A DNA stretch of 64,000 nt. It comes from Treponema maltophilum ATCC 51939 (lineage in GTDB: Bacteria; Spirochaetota; Spirochaetia; Treponematales; Treponemataceae). Below, one piece after another: positions 18,655-27,922 of the stretch. Within the stretch, counting starts at the first letter, position 1. Each line of letters begins with the position of its first letter. The DNA lies in the NCBI RefSeq assembly GCF_000413055.1, contig NZ_KE332518.1, positions 2,357,583-2,421,582 on the forward strand, in the 5' to 3' direction. The notes under the pieces were generated by a model, which was not told the DNA's origin, searched no databases, and saw only the letters and a program-made list of their open reading frames with translations. The position numbers and the translations under genes are program-made.

Positions 18655-18693
18655 AGGCTGCCGTACGTCAACGACTTTGCGGCGGCCTTTTTT
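18655..18693. terminator. intrinsic terminator between convergent genes
   Basis: The stem AGGCTGCCG / CGGCGGCCT, with one G-T pair, is followed by TTTTTT on the plus strand. It lies where the OmpL47-like gene and the minus-strand DUF488 gene converge, and its T-run reaches the DUF488 stop codon. Confidence 0.7.
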
Positions 18694-19060
18694 ATGCTTT
18701 CAGCGATTTTTCGATAAAGCGGCGCAAAACGGGAATGTGGCTTTGTTCAACGTCTTTATTCGCATATAAAACCGTAACGTTTCCTTTTTTTATTTCAGCT
18801 TTGATTTTATCCGTAAAATCCTTTGCACCGGGGTTTTGCGCCAATTCTTTTGCGTACAGGGACGAAAAAGTTTCGTAGTCGATTTCGCCGCGGTGATATG
18901 CTTGCCGCAAATCGGACGAAGGCGTAATTTCCTTTGCCCACTCGTCGAGGCAAGCCTTTTCTTTCGAAATTCCGCGCGGCCACAATCTGTCCGCCAAAAT
19001 CCTGAACCCGTCCTCTTTTTCCGACGGATCGTACACCCGCTTCCATAATAATTTTCCCAT
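18692..19060 (-). CDS. DUF488 (YeaO-like) protein
   Basis: Small cytoplasmic protein of 122 residues. The sequences KRVYDP, DGFRILADRLWPRG and NVTVLYANKD, with SHIPVLRRFI at the end, are characteristic of the DUF488/YeaO family, whose biochemical role is not established. No strong Shine-Dalgarno is visible apart from GGAAG before the ATG. About 195 bases upstream (19061-19255) hold no gene that I can recognise. Confidence 0.85.
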   Translation of the reverse strand: MGKLLWKRVYDPSEKEDGFRILADRLWPRGISKEKACLDEWAKEITPSSDLRQAYHRGEIDYETFSSLYAKELAQNPGAKDFTDKIKAEIKKGNVTVLYANKDVEQSHIPVLRRFIEKSLKA

Positions 19061-19255
19061 AGGACTTCCTTTTAGGCCGGTTTCGCGGCCGTTACACTTT
19101 TCTCGTTTTTATTTTCGGATAATTTTTCGGTAAATATAACCTTATGGCTATTCCGTCAATTTATTTATATTTTCAATCATAGCCGTCGACTTGAGCTACA
19201 TGTCTGTCGGTATTCAAGGTTACACCAATAGCTCATAGACGTGTCCGTCTGTTCT

Positions 19256-20701
19256 TCAAAACCCCGCACCGGCGGGACAATCGGAAAGGATTTGCGTTTC
19301 GCCGAAGCGCAAAACGCGGGTGCAGGTTTTACAGATAAATTCATAGTCGTGCGTTACGATAAAAACGATACGGTGTGCGGCAAGGCTGCGGATAAGGGCC
19401 GAAACCTGGGCCATGCTGTCATAGTCAAGACCGCTTGTCGGTTCGTCAAAAACAAGCAGCGGCTTGGCGCTCACCTGTCCCGCGGCAACGGCGACCCGCT
19501 GCTTTTGTCCGCCGGAAAGAGAAACCGGATGCCGCGCGCGAAGCGCCGACAAATGCAGCGCATCAAGAACCGCTTCGACCGATTCCGCTTTTACCGCTTT
19601 CAGCCCGAAAGAACATTCGGCTTCGACGCTTTCCGCAAAAAGCTGGTAATTCACATCCTGCATCACCATATACGCGCGCTTCAGACGCTCTTTCGGTTTA
19701 AGCGTTTTTCCGTTCCACAGAAAACTGCCGGACGTTTCTTTGTGCAAGCCGCACAGTGCGCGTACAAAGGTTGTCTTTCCGGCACCGTTTGCGCCCGTAA
19801 TTGCGATAATTTCGCCTGCGCGGGCGGAAAAAGAAAGGTTTTGCAAAATAAGCTTTCTTTTGCGGTACAGCAAAACATTCTTCACCTCCAGTTCAAGCCG
19901 CTCGTGCGCTGTTCCGTTTTGTGCGGCCGCCGTATCGGGCGCGCGATCGGGCCGCACTTCGCTCAAATCCGCTGCCCGTAAGCCCATGCGATGCCGCGTT
20001 TCGGGACGAAGCGATTTAAATTCGGCAGGCGTAAAAATACCGGCGATTTCACCTTTTTCCATATATACGATTTTGTTCGCAATTCCGGTTAAATAATACA
20101 GGCGGTGTTCGGCTACAACAACCGTTTTTCCCTGCGTCTTTATCTTTTGTATGTAGCTTTGCAGGGCCGCAATCGATTCGGAATCCAAATTCGACGACGG
20201 TTCGTCGAGTACGTAGATGTCGGGATTCATTGCATACACGGAAGCGAAGGCGATTTTTTGTTTTTCGCCGCCGGAAAGTTCAAAGATATTTCTGCCCCGT
20301 AAATTTTCGATATGCAGCTCTTCTGCCGTTTGGCGCACGCGCTGTATGAGCCGTTCTTGCGGGCAGCCTTCGTTTTCGATTCCGAACGCAATTTCGCTGT
20401 CGGTGTCGACGTTAAAAAACTGCGTCCGCGGGTTTTGAAAAACCGAGCCGACACGCTGCGCAATTTTATACAAGGGCAGTTCGGCAACATCTTGGTTTTC
20501 GATACGCACGGAACCGGTCAGCGTGCCCGCATAAAACGCGGGAATCAATCCGTTTATCAAGCGCGTAAGGGTCGTTTTTCCGCAGCCGGAACGCCCGCAT
20601 AACAACACGCATTCTCCCTTGCTTATTTCCAAGTTGATGCGGCGTATGCCGTCCGTTTCGCTGCCGGAATAGGTAAAAAAAACATCGCGTATCGTTATCA
20701 T
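19256..20701 (-). CDS. ECF transporter fused double ATPase (EcfA1-EcfA2), module 1
   Basis: Energises vitamin, metal or precursor uptake by an ECF importer. Two ABC domains lie in one chain of 481 residues. The first (about 1-240) has GRSGCGKTT, LSGGEKQK and YVLDEPSSNLD. The second (about 270-481) has GANGAGKTT, LSGGQKQR and LVFDEPTSGLD. Both carry the QF/QLF Q-helix seen in ECF ATPases. GAGGTG precedes the ATG. It is the last gene of the nine-gene operon that starts at 27783. Confidence 0.92.
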   Translation of the reverse strand: MITIRDVFFTYSGSETDGIRRINLEISKGECVLLCGRSGCGKTTLTRLINGLIPAFYAGTLTGSVRIENQDVAELPLYKIAQRVGSVFQNPRTQFFNVDTDSEIAFGIENEGCPQERLIQRVRQTAEELHIENLRGRNIFELSGGEKQKIAFASVYAMNPDIYVLDEPSSNLDSESIAALQSYIQKIKTQGKTVVVAEHRLYYLTGIANKIVYMEKGEIAGIFTPAEFKSLRPETRHRMGLRAADLSEVRPDRAPDTAAAQNGTAHERLELEVKNVLLYRKRKLILQNLSFSARAGEIIAITGANGAGKTTFVRALCGLHKETSGSFLWNGKTLKPKERLKRAYMVMQDVNYQLFAESVEAECSFGLKAVKAESVEAVLDALHLSALRARHPVSLSGGQKQRVAVAAGQVSAKPLLVFDEPTSGLDYDSMAQVSALIRSLAAHRIVFIVTHDYEFICKTCTRVLRFGETQILSDCPAGAGF

Positions 20702-20717
20702 ATCACCTCAATTCCGC

Positions 20718-21425
20718 TTAAAGGATTAAACCCGCGGCAACATACAGTAAAAAAACGGCGGCGGCAGCGGCATCCGCAAAACCGAATTGTATCCGAACGA
20801 GGCAGGTACGCGGGTTCGGATTTTCAATGCCGCGGGTAAGGGCTGCGACGGAAAGTTCATCCGCGGTTTTTGATGCCGCCGTGAGCAAGGGGACGTAAAT
20901 ACATTCAACCGTCATTACCGGCTGTTTTATAAAACCTATAAGAGTCGGCGATACGTCGCGCATGCGCATCGCGTCTTTGATATACCGCCAATCTTCGCCG
21001 ATTGCTGGAAAATAGCGGATCATGACGGCAAGCGGTATAACGGCTTTTTTGGGCAGGCGGAGCTTGTGCATCGCGGACAAAAATTCGTTTACCTTTGTCG
21101 AAACGATAAACAAAGCGCCCATCATGCCGCAGGGGTATACCTTATGGAACAGCGCAAATGCGGCCAGTAAGGTCGTTTTAAGCGTACCCGTCATATCGGC
21201 GGCCAACAGCGTGAGCACGTAAAGCAGTGCATAGCCGGCCATACCCGTAAGTGCGGCGCGCCGGTATCCGCACAAAATACCCGTTATACCCACCAGCGCG
21301 GTTAAACCGGCTCCGTAGCGCAGCGACGGCGCCGCCGCTGCGCCGATAACGCACAGCAGCAGCATAAACAGTTTTGTCCGCGGATCAAGTACCGATTTTT
21401 TTATTTCCACATTTTTCATTTCCAT
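20718..21425 (-). CDS. ECF transporter transmembrane subunit EcfT, module 1
   Basis: Scaffold subunit of an ECF importer, 235 residues. Five to six helices alternate with the conserved LDPRTKLF start. The second Ala-Arg-Gly-type coupling motif appears as AALTRGIENP. MEMKNVEIKK is taken as the N-terminus (ATG 21425); an in-frame ATG two codons later is possible. The Shine-Dalgarno is weak. A 168-base gap separates it from the S component, unusually long for this operon. Confidence 0.88.
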   Translation of the reverse strand: MEMKNVEIKKSVLDPRTKLFMLLLCVIGAAAAPSLRYGAGLTALVGITGILCGYRRAALTGMAGYALLYVLTLLAADMTGTLKTTLLAAFALFHKVYPCGMMGALFIVSTKVNEFLSAMHKLRLPKKAVIPLAVMIRYFPAIGEDWRYIKDAMRMRDVSPTLIGFIKQPVMTVECIYVPLLTAASKTADELSVAALTRGIENPNPRTCLVRIQFGFADAAAAAVFLLYVAAGLIL

Positions 21426-21452
21426 ACTTTCATTAGCATGCAGTCGCGTGAG

Positions 21453-21500
21453 GGATTGGAGGGGCAGCGCAGCTGTTCCGAAGGAATGGAGCGGCAGCGG
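21453..21500. repeat. imperfect 18-base repeat with 30-base period
   Basis: GGATTGGAGGGGCAGCGC (21453-21470) recurs as GGAATGGAGCGGCAGCGG (21483-21500), matching at 15 of 18 positions. It lies in the gap between the S and T genes of ECF module 1. Its base composition is unlike the flanking coding sequence, and it may belong to a dispersed repeat family. No other copy was found in this window. Confidence 0.45.
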
Positions 21501-21518
21501 AACCCCATAAAGCCCGAC

Positions 21519-21548
21519 GCTTAATTTTTGCCTGGGCAAAAATTAAGC
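21519..21548. repeat. 30-base perfect palindrome between ECF S and T genes
   Basis: GCTTAATTTTTGCC and its exact complement flank a two-base centre (21519-21548). Read on the minus strand it would form a 13-pair hairpin with a four-base loop and no T-run beyond it. It could be a regulatory hairpin, a processing site or part of a mobile repeat. Confidence 0.6.
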
Positions 21549-21593
21549 GGAACGCCCAAAACAATTATCCGTTACACATTAGCGCACTATCAA

Positions 21594-22202
21594 TTACACC
21601 AGTCCCGCTTTTTCAAATTGCTTTTTCAGCATTTTCCCGCCGACCCACGCGCTGAACGCCGCAACCAGCAAGGTTCCGCCGACAATCAGCACGGGCATCC
21701 ACGGCGTTGCCGATGAACTCATCGTTTCAATATATGAAGCGTCCGTACCTTTTTTGAGCATTGCGCTTATCCACTTGTCGCGGTCGATAAAGAAAATAAG
21801 ATAGGTAAACGTATTTGACAGCATAAACAGCATATAGGAAAGCGCATTAAGCTTTTTATTTTTATAATTGCCGAATCCAGCCGTAATGTCGGCGATAATG
21901 CCCATGCCGGCATTGCCGAGCGCCATCGACCAATGCATTCCCGTTACAAAAAAGAAAAAGCCTACAATTACCCCGAGAACGGTTATGCTCCAGCGCTTGT
22001 GAACCTTTGCGACCAAAAGCAAATACACGGGGCCGCACAACAGCGCGCAGCCCATCGGCATATAAAAAGTGAGTATCGGATTCGCCGCAAAAAACATACC
22101 GCCCGCCATCGTAAAAACAAGCATGAGCGCCGAGAAAATTCCCGTTGTAACCAAATCCTTTACCGATAAACCTTTTCGGTCTATCGTATTTTGCGTATCC
22201 AT
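21594..22202 (-). CDS. MptD-family ECF substrate-binding component, module 1
   Basis: Substrate-capture membrane subunit, 202 residues with about six helices. The N-terminal GLSVKDLVTTGIFSALM and the basic C-terminal tail GGKMLKKQFEKAGLV mark the MptD ('Trep_Strep', TIGR02185) family; the substrate of this family is unknown. AGGAGG stands 4 bases before ATG 22202. It is followed by EcfT and the fused EcfA, and preceded by an ABC pair. Confidence 0.9.
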   Translation of the reverse strand: MDTQNTIDRKGLSVKDLVTTGIFSALMLVFTMAGGMFFAANPILTFYMPMGCALLCGPVYLLLVAKVHKRWSITVLGVIVGFFFFVTGMHWSMALGNAGMGIIADITAGFGNYKNKKLNALSYMLFMLSNTFTYLIFFIDRDKWISAMLKKGTDASYIETMSSSATPWMPVLIVGGTLLVAAFSAWVGGKMLKKQFEKAGLV

Positions 22203-22231
22203 AAGACCTCCTGAAAATTGATAGTCCGCTT

Positions 22232-23950
22232 TCAATACGTATATTTTTCCGTTAAGCCCGATTTTTCAATCATGCTGCGGTAGAGCGGTGAGGCTTTTAG
22301 GAGTTCAGCGTGCGTACCTTCCGCGTCGATTTTGCCTTCGTTCATGACGATGATTTTGTCGGCATTTTCGATCGATTTTAAGCGGTGCGAAATAATAATC
22401 ACGGTTTTGCCTTTTATGAGCGTGTTGAGGCTTTCCTGAATTTTCATTTCGTTTTCCACATCGAGCGATGCACTGATTTCGTCGAGGATGATAATCGGCG
22501 CGTTTTTTAAAAGAGCGCGCGCAATCGAAAGCCGCTGACGTTCTCCGCCGGAAAGACGGCTGCCGTTTTCGCCGATAACCGTATTGTAACCGTCCGGCAA
22601 AGCTTCGATAAACTCGGTACAGTTTGCAAGGCGGGCGGCTTTTTTTACGTCATCGTCGCTTGCGTTTTTATTTCCGACGCGGATATTTTCCATAATCGAC
22701 GTATTAAAAAGTCCGACGTCCTGAAACACAATCGAAATTTTATCGAAGAGGCTGTCGGTGTCGATTTTTGCAATGTCTTTGCCGTCGATGAGGATCTGTC
22801 CCTTATCGTAGTCGTAGAGGCGGGATGCAAGCCGGAGCACGGTCGTCTTTCCGCAGCCGGACGGGCCGACAAGCGCGGTAACCTGATTTTGTTCGGCAGT
22901 AAACGAAATGCCGTCGATAATCTTTTGCCCCTTGTTATACGAAAATTCGACGTTTTCAAATTGAATGCCGTAATGCTGCAAAGAAGCAGGCTCGCCTTCC
23001 TGCGTTTCCGTTTCGCGCAGCTCGTTAATGCGTTTAACGCGCGAATCGATATACATCAACTCGGCAAGGTTCGCTTCGACGCCCGCAACCGCATCGGTAA
23101 CGCGCGAGGCGGCGATAATATAGCCGATAAAGTACAAGAGCGGCGCAGTCCCTGCCAAATACATTTTTAATCCGAAAAACACGGTACAACCGATTGAAAA
23201 CTTTAAAAACAGCATCGCGATGTTAAGCGGGATCGCTTGATGGGCTTCCACAACCAAATGCAGTTTTTCCGCTTCGTCGACATTGCCCTTCAGTTTTGCC
23301 ACCACCGAATCCGTGAGCCCGTAGCTTTTAATTTCCTGTTGAAGCTCTATCGTTTCCTGAAAAAATTCCGAACGTTCACGCTGCTTATGAAAGTCGCGCG
23401 TTGTTTCGCGTATTTGAATTTTTTTCGACAGGATTAATAAAATAAAACTGATGATAATCGGTACAAATACGCATAAGCCCAATCCCGGATGAGCGGCAAT
23501 CATCATCGCGCCGATAATTACAAGATAAATTACCAGTCCTATTGTTTGCGGAATTGCGTGACTGAGCGCATGCTCGATTGCGGCGACATCGGTCATAACC
23601 GTTTGCGATAAGTCCGAAACATCGTGCTTCGAAAAATACGCAAGCGGCAGGGCTTTGAGCCGGTCGGCAATGTTAACGCGCAGTTCTTTGCATTCTTTGA
23701 ACGTCGCCGTGTAGAGCGTGTTGTAATTGATATGCACGAGTACATACATCACCAGCGCAAGGGCGGCAATAATGCCGATATAAAAACCCGCCGGCCGCAG
23801 CGTTCCCTCAAAATATCCCTGCAGGAAAAACATCGTTAAAAACATCGGCAAAATAAACGAGATATCCGCAAGCATCGACCATACCGACGCCGTAACAATT
23901 CCTTTTGCACCCGATTCGGTAACCCCGAACCATTTTTGTAATTTATTCAT
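22232..23950 (-). CDS. ABC half-transporter (second of pair) in the ECF operon
   Basis: The 572 residues comprise six helices (about 20-300) followed by an ATPase with GPSGCGKTT, IVFQDVGLF, LSGGERQR, IILDEISASLD and ISHRLKS. The start MNKLQKWFG (ATG 23950) lies just after the stop of the preceding gene and has GGAG upstream; an in-frame GTG 15 bases earlier is less likely. Together with its partner it resembles YbtPQ-type exporter-fold transporters. Confidence 0.87.
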   Translation of the reverse strand: MNKLQKWFGVTESGAKGIVTASVWSMLADISFILPMFLTMFFLQGYFEGTLRPAGFYIGIIAALALVMYVLVHINYNTLYTATFKECKELRVNIADRLKALPLAYFSKHDVSDLSQTVMTDVAAIEHALSHAIPQTIGLVIYLVIIGAMMIAAHPGLGLCVFVPIIISFILLILSKKIQIRETTRDFHKQRERSEFFQETIELQQEIKSYGLTDSVVAKLKGNVDEAEKLHLVVEAHQAIPLNIAMLFLKFSIGCTVFFGLKMYLAGTAPLLYFIGYIIAASRVTDAVAGVEANLAELMYIDSRVKRINELRETETQEGEPASLQHYGIQFENVEFSYNKGQKIIDGISFTAEQNQVTALVGPSGCGKTTVLRLASRLYDYDKGQILIDGKDIAKIDTDSLFDKISIVFQDVGLFNTSIMENIRVGNKNASDDDVKKAARLANCTEFIEALPDGYNTVIGENGSRLSGGERQRLSIARALLKNAPIIILDEISASLDVENEMKIQESLNTLIKGKTVIIISHRLKSIENADKIIVMNEGKIDAEGTHAELLKASPLYRSMIEKSGLTEKYTY

Positions 23951-23952
23951 TC

Positions 23953-25689
23953 TTAGACTCTCCACTCATTTGCCTGAGAATACAGCTTTTGCAGCCGGCT
24001 GTACTTTCCGCCTTTTTGCATAAGCTCGGCGTCGCTGCCGCGCTCGACGATGTTTCCGTCTTCGACAACCAAAATTTCGTCGACATTTTTAATCGAGCTG
24101 AGGCGGTGCGCAATCATAATAACCGTTTTGTTTTTCATCAAATTGGAAAATGCCTGCTGAATTTCGTATTCGTTTTCGGGGTCGGCGGCCGCGGATGCTT
24201 CGTCCAAGATGATGATGTCCGCGTTTTTCAAAATAGCGCGGGCGATCGCAACGCGCTGAATTTCTCCGCCGGATAAGTGCACGCCTTTTGAACCGATGAC
24301 CGTTTTTTCACGTTCGGGGAATTTTGCCAAAATGTCTTCGCAGCGGGCGAGCCGGAGCGCGTTCATTACTCCTCCATCGCTTGCCTGTGCGTTTCCCATT
24401 TTGACGTTTTCAAAAATGCTCGTTTTAAAAAGCTTCGACGTTTGGAACACAAAGGCGATGCTGCGCATAAGCGCATTTTTTGAATATGAAGAAATATCCT
24501 TTCCGCCGATTAAAACGTTGCCTGAATTTATTTTGTAAAAACCGGAAATAAGTTTTGCAATGGTTGATTTTCCGCCGCCGGACGAACCGACCAGCGCGTA
24601 GGTTTTGTTCGGCGCTAACGTAAAGCTCACGTCTTTTAAAATCTTTTCGTCGGTATAGCCGAACGAAACGTTTTTAAATTCGATTCCGAAGTTGTCAAAC
24701 TTTTCTTCCGTGCCGTGTTCGAGATTGTCTTTTTCCATGTCTGCAAAAAGATTTTCAAGTTTATCCACAACGCTTTTTGCCTGAAAGTTGTACATTCCGA
24801 CATACATCACGCGCATAAACGCCGAAAAAAGAATGCCGGCAATACACACAAAAAAGACGATTTTTGCAACGATGAGATTTCCGTCGGCGCCCTTATTCAT
24901 AAAATAAATGGCGGCAGGAATGGTGAATACCGCGAACAGGTTAAACAGCACTTGAAACATCACATACGGAGAACGGCAGCTGAGCGTGTACTTGTATGCC
25001 AAATCGGAATACCCGGTAATCGCTTCGTAAAACGCTTTAAAGGATTCGACGGTGCTTTTAAAGATTTTTACAATCTGCATGCCGCGCACATATTCGACAG
25101 CTTCGGCATTCATCCGTTCCAATGCCGCTTGATACTTCTGCATAAAGTTTTTATTGCCCATCATAAACATCATCTGTGCGCCGCCGATAAGCGCAACGCC
25201 GAGAAGCAAAAAACCGAGCTTTACATCGACCGCAAACACGATGACAAACATAAAAATCGGCGTAAACAATGCGGAGATGTTGTCGGGAATTAAATGCGCA
25301 ACCAGCATATGCGTTTCCTGCGCGTTGTCGTCTATGAGCTTGCGGATTTTTCCCGACGGGTTCATATCAAAAAACGCAAACGAAGCGTTCATCAAATGTT
25401 TGATTGCGGTTTTGCGCAAATTCGATTCAAGCCGAAAGCCGAGCACGTGCGATGCCCACAAAGCGCCGAAGTACACAATCGAATAGCCCGCCAAAAGCGA
25501 GACAATCACCGTCGCGTACATCGAGCCGTCCGTAACGTTTTTTGTAACCAAAAGCGCGTACAAAAACTTCCATAAAAACCAAAATGCTCCCATCTGAGAA
25601 GCGACGCCCAGCATGGCGCATAACGCTGAAATATACACACAATGTATTTTTTCAGGCGTATATTTAAACAATCTTTTATATGTATCCAT
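23953..25689 (-). CDS. ABC half-transporter (first of pair) in the ECF operon
   Basis: The 578 residues comprise helices in about 15-300, then Walker A GSSGGGKST, FVFQTSKLF, LSGGEIQR, IILDEASAAADP and IAHRLSS. AGGAGG precedes the ATG. The stop is directly adjacent to the start of the partner half. Both ATPase halves have complete catalytic motifs. A role alongside an ECF importer and a hydrolase suggests uptake and processing of one compound; this is an inference. Confidence 0.87.
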   Translation of the reverse strand: MDTYKRLFKYTPEKIHCVYISALCAMLGVASQMGAFWFLWKFLYALLVTKNVTDGSMYATVIVSLLAGYSIVYFGALWASHVLGFRLESNLRKTAIKHLMNASFAFFDMNPSGKIRKLIDDNAQETHMLVAHLIPDNISALFTPIFMFVIVFAVDVKLGFLLLGVALIGGAQMMFMMGNKNFMQKYQAALERMNAEAVEYVRGMQIVKIFKSTVESFKAFYEAITGYSDLAYKYTLSCRSPYVMFQVLFNLFAVFTIPAAIYFMNKGADGNLIVAKIVFFVCIAGILFSAFMRVMYVGMYNFQAKSVVDKLENLFADMEKDNLEHGTEEKFDNFGIEFKNVSFGYTDEKILKDVSFTLAPNKTYALVGSSGGGKSTIAKLISGFYKINSGNVLIGGKDISSYSKNALMRSIAFVFQTSKLFKTSIFENVKMGNAQASDGGVMNALRLARCEDILAKFPEREKTVIGSKGVHLSGGEIQRVAIARAILKNADIIILDEASAAADPENEYEIQQAFSNLMKNKTVIMIAHRLSSIKNVDEILVVEDGNIVERGSDAELMQKGGKYSRLQKLYSQANEWRV

Positions 25690-25698
25690 TCAGACCTC

Positions 25699-26616
25699 CT
25701 ATACTGTTTTTTTTATAAACGATACGATCGCTTCTTCAAGCTGACCGATGCCCGGCTGTTCAATCGGAAAGTGCCCGGCGTTTTCAAGTACGCGCAGTTC
25801 TTTTGCACCCCGTATGCGGTCGAAAAACAGGCGGCTTATCCGCTCCGGCGTCCAGCGGTCTTTTTCGGGATGGCAAAGCAAAAGCGGAAGTCCGAACGCC
25901 TCAGGCTCTGCGGCGGGAACGCTTTCCATCATGGAACATAAAAAACCCAAGTACACGGATGAGCCCGCGCTCCGTTTGTCCCGCAGCAGCAAAGACAGTA
26001 TCCGCTCGTCGTTGACGATTGCCTTCATATTCGTTACCGCTCTTACCGGAATCTTTAAACGCCGAAGGAAGCGGGGAATAAAGGGCAAAAGCGGTAAAGC
26101 GATGCGCGCCTGCACTTTGTTCTTTGCCGAATATTCGCGTACTTCTTTGAATCGGTTGTCCAACAAGGTTGTAACGATGACACCCGACACGCCGCGTACC
26201 GAACAAGCAATGTTGTATGCGAGCATGCCGCCCGCGCTCAAACCCAGCACAAAAAGCTTTTTACAGCGCGGCGATTCCCGCTGAACGATATGAACGCCCG
26301 CATCAATCCACGTAGTGTACGTCGGCACACCCCTGTATTCGGTATAGCCGTAGCCGGGCAAATCGGGGCATACAATTTTATAGCCGAGACGCGCCAAAGG
26401 AACCGCGATAAACGACAAGAGCCGGCCGTTCCCGCCGACACCGTGGAACAGGACGAGCGTAACGCCGTTGTTGTTTTGTTCGTTGTACACGTCGAGATGA
26501 ATGTCCGCTGCGCCGAATGAGCAGAACGTTTCGGCCGGTTCGCAGCAAGCGCCGATCCTGTTGCGTTCGGGCAAAAACGCTTGCAGTTTTTTCCATGTGT
26601 CATCATTCGCGTACAC
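25699..26616 (-). CDS. alpha/beta-hydrolase
   Basis: Cytoplasmic hydrolase of 305 residues, starting at GTG with AAGGAG 7 bases upstream. The oxyanion-hole segment is LVLFHGVGGNG, the nucleophile Ser lies in VLGLSAGGML, the acid in HPEKDRW and the catalytic His in NAGHFP. No signal peptide is visible. The substrate is unknown. It is placed between a VOC protein and the ABC pair in the TetR-controlled operon, where it could cleave an imported ester. Confidence 0.85.
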   Translation of the reverse strand: MYANDDTWKKLQAFLPERNRIGACCEPAETFCSFGAADIHLDVYNEQNNNGVTLVLFHGVGGNGRLLSFIAVPLARLGYKIVCPDLPGYGYTEYRGVPTYTTWIDAGVHIVQRESPRCKKLFVLGLSAGGMLAYNIACSVRGVSGVIVTTLLDNRFKEVREYSAKNKVQARIALPLLPFIPRFLRRLKIPVRAVTNMKAIVNDERILSLLLRDKRSAGSSVYLGFLCSMMESVPAAEPEAFGLPLLLCHPEKDRWTPERISRLFFDRIRGAKELRVLENAGHFPIEQPGIGQLEEAIVSFIKKTV

Positions 26617-26647
26617 AACGTTCTCCTTTATTCAACAGCTCCACACC

Positions 26648-27022
26648 TCAAGTCCGCTTGTTTTCAAAAAACTCCAGCCAATGCCCGTCGGGGTCTTCAA
26701 AGGTCAGCAGTTTGCCGTAAGGTTCTGCCCTGATATCTCCGATCAGTTTGACGCCGAGAGAAATTAAATGTTGCCGCATTTTTTCAATGTCATTTACCTC
26801 GAACATAATTCTTGTTTTTGCGGGCTGCACTTTTCCTTTTTCCGCAGGTCGTTGCAGCAGGGCGAACGACGTTTCTCCCAAATCGAATTCCGGCCAAGCT
26901 CCGTCCTCTTCAATGAACTTAAGTTCAAAACCGATATTTTGATAAAAGCGGATCGATTTTTTCAAATCGCTTACATAAATCCAACAAGCATATATTTTCT
27001 TTATATTTTTGCTCTTCGCCAT
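26648..27022 (-). CDS. VOC-family (glyoxalase/dioxygenase fold) protein
   Basis: The protein has 124 residues in two beta-alpha-beta-beta-beta modules (about 10-62 and 68-122). Typical family marks are FYQNIGFEL and FEDPDGHWLEFFE, with the Glu and His pattern of the metal site partly kept. VOC proteins act as glyoxalases, dioxygenases or antibiotic binders; the reaction here cannot be told. GAGGAG precedes the ATG. It lies between the methyltransferase and hydrolase genes. Confidence 0.85.
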   Translation of the reverse strand: MAKSKNIKKIYACWIYVSDLKKSIRFYQNIGFELKFIEEDGAWPEFDLGETSFALLQRPAEKGKVQPAKTRIMFEVNDIEKMRQHLISLGVKLIGDIRAEPYGKLLTFEDPDGHWLEFFENKRT

Positions 27023-27033
27023 TTTGTACTCCT

Positions 27034-27783
27034 CTATTTTACCGCGCGCGTCGCAATAAACGACGGGATGTGCAGTTCGTGCAGGCGGCCTTCGCCGTTT
27101 GTGTCTTCGTAAATATCGGTGAGCGTAAAACCCGCGCGAAGCTGAGAGCCGATTTGTTCGGTAAGGGAATGCGAAAACTGCCAGCCGGAATCCGATTCTT
27201 CAAGCTGTTTGCGGTGCGCTTCGTAAACGAGCGGATTAAACGGAAGTGCGTTGATAATTTTCTCTTCTTTTTGATCAACAATATAATTGATCCCTGTATC
27301 AAGTCCGCACAGTAACACACCTCCTTTTTTGAGTATCCGAAAACATTCCAAAAACACCGGTTCAACTTTTTCGATATAGCAGTTGCTTACCGGATGGAAA
27401 ATAATATCGAAGGATGCATCGGTAAAGGGAAGCGGTTTTGTCATATCTGCACGTATAATGTTAATTCGGTAACCTTCACGCTCGGCAACAATTCTCTCAG
27501 ATTCAAGCTGTTTTTCAGAGTAGTCAAGTATCGTGCATTCCGCTCCGGCTGCGGTAAAAATCGGCATTTGCTGCCCGCCTCCTGATGCAAGTCCTAACAG
27601 CTTTTTCCCTTTTAAATCACCGAACCATTCGCGCGGCACCGGTTTTGTCGGCGTCAACACAACCGACCATTGTCCGTTTTTCGCTTGCACAAAGGTTTGA
27701 TGATCGACGGGCTTTCCCCATTCCCAGCCTTCCGCAATCCAGCGGTCTATTACCGCCGCATTTGCATCTTGATATGTAGACAT
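27034..27783 (-). CDS. class I SAM-dependent methyltransferase
   Basis: The 249 residues have a Rossmann core with the SAM motif I LLGLASGGGQQMP (about 60-72), the acidic motif II in TILDYSE and motif IV in ASFDIIFHPVSN. The active site suggests a small-molecule methyltransferase rather than an RNA or DNA enzyme. It is the first gene of the nine-gene operon (27783 to 19256), read from the TetR-type promoter near 27890. Confidence 0.87.
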   Translation of the reverse strand: MSTYQDANAAVIDRWIAEGWEWGKPVDHQTFVQAKNGQWSVVLTPTKPVPREWFGDLKGKKLLGLASGGGQQMPIFTAAGAECTILDYSEKQLESERIVAEREGYRINIIRADMTKPLPFTDASFDIIFHPVSNCYIEKVEPVFLECFRILKKGGVLLCGLDTGINYIVDQKEEKIINALPFNPLVYEAHRKQLEESDSGWQFSHSLTEQIGSQLRAGFTLTDIYEDTNGEGRLHELHIPSFIATRAVK

Positions 27784-27884
27784 GATTACCTTGCCTATAA
27801 ATCTTTGTTTTTATTTTTTGTTAATATAAACAAACTTTTACTATAAAATAAAAGCGCCGTATCCAAGAGCCGTTTATTTACAAG

Positions 27885-27922
27885 TTAATAACAATGTTAT
27901 TAAAAAGAAAAAAAACTGTCAA
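27885..27922 (-). promoter_or_regulatory. promoter and TetR operator of the nine-gene operon
   Basis: TTGACA (27917-27922) and TAACAT (27894-27899) on the minus strand have a 17-base spacer. The palindrome TTAATAACAATGTTATTAA (27885-27903) covers the -10 box. The same promoter and operator geometry occurs before the TetR gene at 32441. The leader to the methyltransferase is about 100 bases and contains an A/T-rich inverted repeat (TTTGTT...AACAAA). Confidence 0.75.
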
